Assembly (NCBI GenBank): GCA_028819475.1
Contig: JAPPLJ010000013.1
Span: 1 to 64,000, forward strand
Length of the DNA stretch: 64,000 nt
Direction: 5' to 3'
From: Rhodospirillaceae bacterium
Lineage (GTDB): Bacteria; Pseudomonadota; Alphaproteobacteria; Bin65
A model generated the notes under the pieces. The model saw only the letters and a program-made list of their open reading frames with translations, ran no database searches and had not been told where the DNA came from. Positions 60,945 through 64,000 of the stretch are shown piece after piece. Both the position numbers and the translations under genes were made by a program. The first letter of the stretch is position 1, and each line of letters opens with the position of its first letter.

Positions 60945-61231
60945 TGGCGTTCGCCGTCCTGCGGCGCCGGATGCCCGGTCTGCCGGGATCGAAACCGCTG
61001 ACCGCCGCCGTGCTGCTGGCGCTGGCGGCGGCAACGTTGCTCGAGTGGTACTGGCCGTGGGGGCTGCTCTTTCTCTACTGGGTCGCCGCCGGTCTCCGGT
61101 CGGGCGATGCGTTCCTCGTCGAACCGATCTCGAGGGCGCGCAACCCGATCCTGTACTGGGCGATCACCGCGATGTGGGCCGGGTTCGGCCTCTGGACGCT
61201 GTATGCGGATCTGGTCTGGCGCTTCGCCTGA
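60941..61231 (+). CDS. small membrane protein in the TetR operon
   Basis: This 96-residue protein has two hydrophobic segments (AAVLLALAAATLLEWYWPWGLLFLYWVAAGL, quoted in part, and ILYWAITAMWAGFGLWTLYA), separated by a polar loop. It overlaps the TetR stop by 4 bases (ATGA). No family could be assigned. Genes of this type next to TetR regulators and Rieske oxygenases may assist transport or electron transfer, but that is a guess. Confidence 0.7.
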   Translation: MMAFAVLRRRMPGLPGSKPLTAAVLLALAAATLLEWYWPWGLLFLYWVAAGLRSGDAFLVEPISRARNPILYWAITAMWAGFGLWTLYADLVWRFA

Positions 61232-61298
61232 CGCAGGCCGGGCCGGGCGACCGCGCCATGCGGCGGGCAGGACCGTATCGATGGACGGGGAGTGCGCC

Positions 61299-62573
61299 AT
61301 GAATATTGTTGCCAGCGGTCCAGCCCGCGCCGGGCATGCGATGCCGGACCGGCCGGCCCAGCAATTGCCGCGCGAGGCCTACACGAGCCCGGCGTGGTTC
61401 GCGCGGGAGCGCCGCGACCTGTTCGGACGAAGCTGGACCTGTGCGGGGGCCGCCGCCGACCTTGCGGCGCCGGGCGCCTACGCGACGGTCGCGGCCGGGG
61501 ACTTTCCGCTGGCCGTCCTGCGCGACGCGTGCGGGACGTTGCGCGCCTTTCACAATCTCTGCCGCCATCGCGGAACGGAACTGCTCGAAGGCGCCGGAAG
61601 GCTGGACCGGTCGCGCATCGTGTGCCCGTACCATCGGTGGACCTACGGCCTCGACGGCGCCCTGCGCGCCGTACCCATGCAGGCGCAGTGCTTCGCCGGC
61701 CTGGATGCCGCGGAATTTTCGCTCCTTCCCGCGGCGGTCGGCGAATTGGGCGGCCTCGTCTTCGTTCATCCCGATCCCGGCGCCGACTTTGCCGACTGGC
61801 GCGGCGACCTGGACCGGGCGGTCTGGCCGCACCGGTTCGAGCGGATGAGCGCCGGACCGGAGATGACCTGGGAGATGAACTGCAACTGGAAGGTGTTCGT
61901 CGAGAACGCCATCGACGGTTATCACCTCGCCTATCTGCACCGCGAAACCCTCGGCGGGCCCCGTGCCGACCGCAACGTCTGGGATGTCCACGGCCGCCAT
62001 CTCGTCTGGTACTCGACCGAAACCGGCCGCAAGACCTGCCTGCCGGAGACGGTCGCCAAGGCTGCCGGCGGCGGGGGCGCGCACGTCATCGAAGGCGCCG
62101 GTTCAGGCGAGTATGGCGGTGTGTTTCTGCTGTTCCCGAACACGATCGTGACCGCGACGCCGACCGAATTGACCGTTTCCAGGCTGGAGGGCGTGGCGGC
62201 CGACGTCACCCGCTTGTCTGCGCGTGTCTGGCGGCGCAAGAGCGCGGCCTGGCCGAAATGGTTCGACCGGGACAATGTAGAGGACGCACCCGGCTACGAC
62301 CCGTCCAGCGGAGTTTTCCGGCTCTCCAGCCTCGACCGCCATCCGCTGGAGACCGGCGACTTCCATTGGGAAGACGTGTGGGTCTGCGAGAAGATGCAGC
62401 GCTCGCTGCACTCGCCGATGTACCGGGTCGGCCGCCTGGCCGCCGGCGCGGGCGCCGAGGCGCCTCTGGAAGTCTTCCAGCGCAATGTCCTGGACTACAT
62501 GGCTCCGGCGACGGCTTCCACGCCGCCTCTCCCCGATGCGCCGCCGGCGCTGGAGGCAAGTGGTCTTCAATAG
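61299..62573 (+). CDS. Rieske oxygenase large (alpha) subunit
   Basis: This 424-residue ring-hydroxylating oxygenase alpha subunit has a Rieske site C-x-H (CRHRGTE) and C-x2-H (CPYHRWTY, about residue 112). The non-haem iron region NWKVFVENAIDGYHLAYLHRE carries the bridging Asp and both His (D-x2-H-x4-H form). It aligns better with benzoate/carnitine-type alpha subunits than with the 37761 gene. The ATG at 61299 has GGGGAG before it. No beta subunit, ferredoxin or reductase is visible downstream before the translation factor. Confidence 0.92.
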   Translation: MNIVASGPARAGHAMPDRPAQQLPREAYTSPAWFARERRDLFGRSWTCAGAAADLAAPGAYATVAAGDFPLAVLRDACGTLRAFHNLCRHRGTELLEGAGRLDRSRIVCPYHRWTYGLDGALRAVPMQAQCFAGLDAAEFSLLPAAVGELGGLVFVHPDPGADFADWRGDLDRAVWPHRFERMSAGPEMTWEMNCNWKVFVENAIDGYHLAYLHRETLGGPRADRNVWDVHGRHLVWYSTETGRKTCLPETVAKAAGGGGAHVIEGAGSGEYGGVFLLFPNTIVTATPTELTVSRLEGVAADVTRLSARVWRRKSAAWPKWFDRDNVEDAPGYDPSSGVFRLSSLDRHPLETGDFHWEDVWVCEKMQRSLHSPMYRVGRLAAGAGAEAPLEVFQRNVLDYMAPATASTPPLPDAPPALEASGLQ

Positions 62574-62747
62574 AGTCGCCGCAGCCGACGCACGCGACGG
62601 CCGACCGGCGGCAGAAGGTCTGTCCGGAACCGCAATCGCCAAAACACTTGCTTCGCGTTTGCCGTCTTGCCACTTTGCGCCCTCACCAAAAATGGGGCGG
62701 CGCGCGTCGTCCCGACAGAAAAGAACAGACCCAGGGAGAAGCATGGC

Positions 62748-64000
62748 ATGGCCGGAACCACCGACCCGAGATGCGTGGCGCTTGTCGGACCCTATCTGAG
62801 CGGCAAGACGACCCTTCTGGAAGCCATGCTGATGGCGGCCGGCCGGATCCAGCGCAAGGGGAGCGTGCCCGCGGGCAATACGGTCGGCGACGCCTCGCCG
62901 GAATCCCGCGAACGGGAAATGAGCACCGAGATCAACGTCGCGAATTTCGACTATCTCGGCGATCACTGGACCGTCCTGGACTGTCCCGGCTCGGTGGAAT
63001 TCCAGCAGGACACGCGCCATGCGCTGATGGTCGCCGACATTGCCGTGGTGGTCTGCGAACCCTCGGTCGACAAGGCGATGATGACCGCGCCGGTCCTCAA
63101 ATTCCTCGACGATCACGAGATTCCGCACTGCCTGTTCCTCAACAAGATCGACCATATGGCCGGGACCACCGTCCCGGAGATGATGGAGGCCCTGCAGGGC
63201 GCCTCGGACAAGCCGCTGGTGCTGCGCCATGTGCCGATCGCCAACGGCGAGGCGATCACCGGCTATGTCGATCTGGCGAGCGAACGGGCCTACGAATATC
63301 AGGCAGGCAGCGAATCGAAGCTGATCCAGGTCCCGTCCGACATGGAGGACGACGGCGCGCTGGCGCGGCAGGAAATGCTCGAATCCCTGGCGGATTTCGA
63401 CGACGGCCTGCTGGAGCAGTTGCTTGAGGACGCCATTCCGCCCAAGGAAGAGGTCTATGGCTACCTGACCGCGACCCTGCGGTCGGACAGCATCGTGCCT
63501 GTGTTCATCGGCTCGGCCCAGTACGACGCCGGCATCCGGCGGCTGCTCAAGGTGCTGCGCCACGAGGCGCCCGGCGTGGCGTCGGTCCGCGAGCGGCTGG
63601 AACTGGGCGATTGGAGCGGCAACGGCGCAACCGTCTTCAAGACGCTCTACATGCCCCACACCGGCAAGCTCTCGATCGCCCGCGTCCTCGACGGCGAGAT
63701 CAAGGACGGCATGAGCCTGAACGGCAACCGGGTCAGCGGCATGAACCGGCTGAACGGCTACGACCAGGAGAAGGTTTCCCGGGCCGGCACGGGCGACGTC
63801 GTCGCGCTCGGCCGGATGGAGGCCGTCAGGACAGGCGAGACCCTGGTCGATGGCGGCGGCGCGCCGGATACCCTGTGGCCGCCGCCGGCCATGTCGCTGT
63901 TCGCGCTCGCCGTCGAGGCGGAAAAACGCGAGGACGAGGTCAAGCTGACCGGCGCCATGGGCCGCATGGCGGAGGAAGACCCTTCGCTCATCCTCGAACA
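62748..64000 (+). CDS. EF-G-like translational GTPase, C-terminus beyond the window
   Basis: At least 417 residues are visible. It is an elongation-factor-G-type GTPase with P-loop GPYLSGKTTLLEA (standard EF-G has AHIDAGKTT) and G3 DCPGSVEFQQDTRH, where the catalytic His of DCPGHVDF is Ser. G4 is LFLNKIDH, followed by EF-G-like domains II (GKLSIARVLDGEIKDGMSL). Start ATG 62748 has CAGGGAGAAG before it. Loss of the hydrolysis His and the altered P-loop mark a divergent paralogue, not the main fusA product. It is known in several alphaproteobacteria as a second EF-G-like gene of unclear role. The gene is open at the right edge. Confidence 0.88.
   Translation, partial: MAGTTDPRCVALVGPYLSGKTTLLEAMLMAAGRIQRKGSVPAGNTVGDASPESREREMSTEINVANFDYLGDHWTVLDCPGSVEFQQDTRHALMVADIAVVVCEPSVDKAMMTAPVLKFLDDHEIPHCLFLNKIDHMAGTTVPEMMEALQGASDKPLVLRHVPIANGEAITGYVDLASERAYEYQAGSESKLIQVPSDMEDDGALARQEMLESLADFDDGLLEQLLEDAIPPKEEVYGYLTATLRSDSIVPVFIGSAQYDAGIRRLLKVLRHEAPGVASVRERLELGDWSGNGATVFKTLYMPHTGKLSIARVLDGEIKDGMSLNGNRVSGMNRLNGYDQEKVSRAGTGDVVALGRMEAVRTGETLVDGGGAPDTLWPPPAMSLFALAVEAEKREDEVKLTGAMGRMAEEDPSLILE

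Noticed and set aside
61292..63427. 711-codon plus-strand frame through the Rieske and EF-G-like genes
   Set aside because: It runs out of frame with both real genes and shows no family signature.

Overview
The window is 64 kb of GC-rich DNA from what is most likely an alphaproteobacterium, possibly Rhodospirillales-like. This rests on codon use, the ubiE-ubiB pair, the many ABC-transporter, Rieske, SDR and hydantoinase genes, and GC-rich intergenic palindromes. The taxonomic call is an inference and was not tested by a search. About 57 intact or partial protein genes, one tRNA-Ser(GGA), two decayed gene remnants, two copies of a palindromic intergenic repeat and several short AT-rich, probably acquired cassettes can be supported.

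1-28.3 kb is a catabolic and uptake region. A branched-chain-type ABC importer (binding protein, two ATPases, two permeases) is followed by an ATP-dependent hydantoinase pair (hyuA/hyuB-like). Facing it are a class V aminotransferase-like gene and three paralogous alpha/beta-hydrolases; a fourth lies at 1440-2213. Next comes a forward run: an M24-fold hydrolase that has lost its metal ligands (creatinase/ectoine-hydrolase type), a cysteine-synthase-like PLP enzyme, an SdhA-like flavoprotein with a small 2Fe-2S partner, and a complete Dpp/Opp-type transporter. Facing these are MmgE/PrpD, a ureohydrolase with a changed metal ligand, and the peptide-type binding protein. Together these suggest import and stepwise hydrolysis of hydantoin-, guanidino- or amide-type nitrogen compounds, although the substrate is unknown.

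28.7-35.3 kb is accessory: a truncated ABC permease, two tandem tyrosine recombinases, palindromic repeats, a MarR/acyl-CoA ligase pair, and an AT-rich two-gene cassette (GrlR-like plus DUF6680-like) with its own clear promoter. 35.4-43.2 kb holds a GST, a GlxA-type regulator with an NTF2-like gene, a Rieske oxygenase, an NCS2 purine permease and the circularly permuted ATP-grasp/alpha-E pair.

43.2-50.3 kb is one co-directional signalling block on the minus strand: amtB, a STAS antagonist, a receiver-PP2C phosphatase, a HATPase anti-sigma-like kinase, a solo periplasmic binding protein and a membrane histidine kinase. The last four are joined by 4-base overlaps. It looks like a periplasmic-sensing partner-switch linked to ammonium transport and is one of the two most interesting items.

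50.5-54.9 kb is a toxin/defence-like stretch: tRNA-Ser; a class II Fic protein preceded by three exact 41-bp direct repeats, each containing an inverted repeat (a probable autoregulatory operator, and the other top item); an AT-rich DUF3644 gene; and a DUF4258/HTH toxin-antitoxin-like pair. 55-64 kb returns to housekeeping and metabolism: lepA, an SDR, ubiE, ubiB, a TetR regulator with a nearby palindrome, a small membrane protein, a Rieske oxygenase alpha subunit, and the start of an EF-G paralogue whose catalytic His is Ser.
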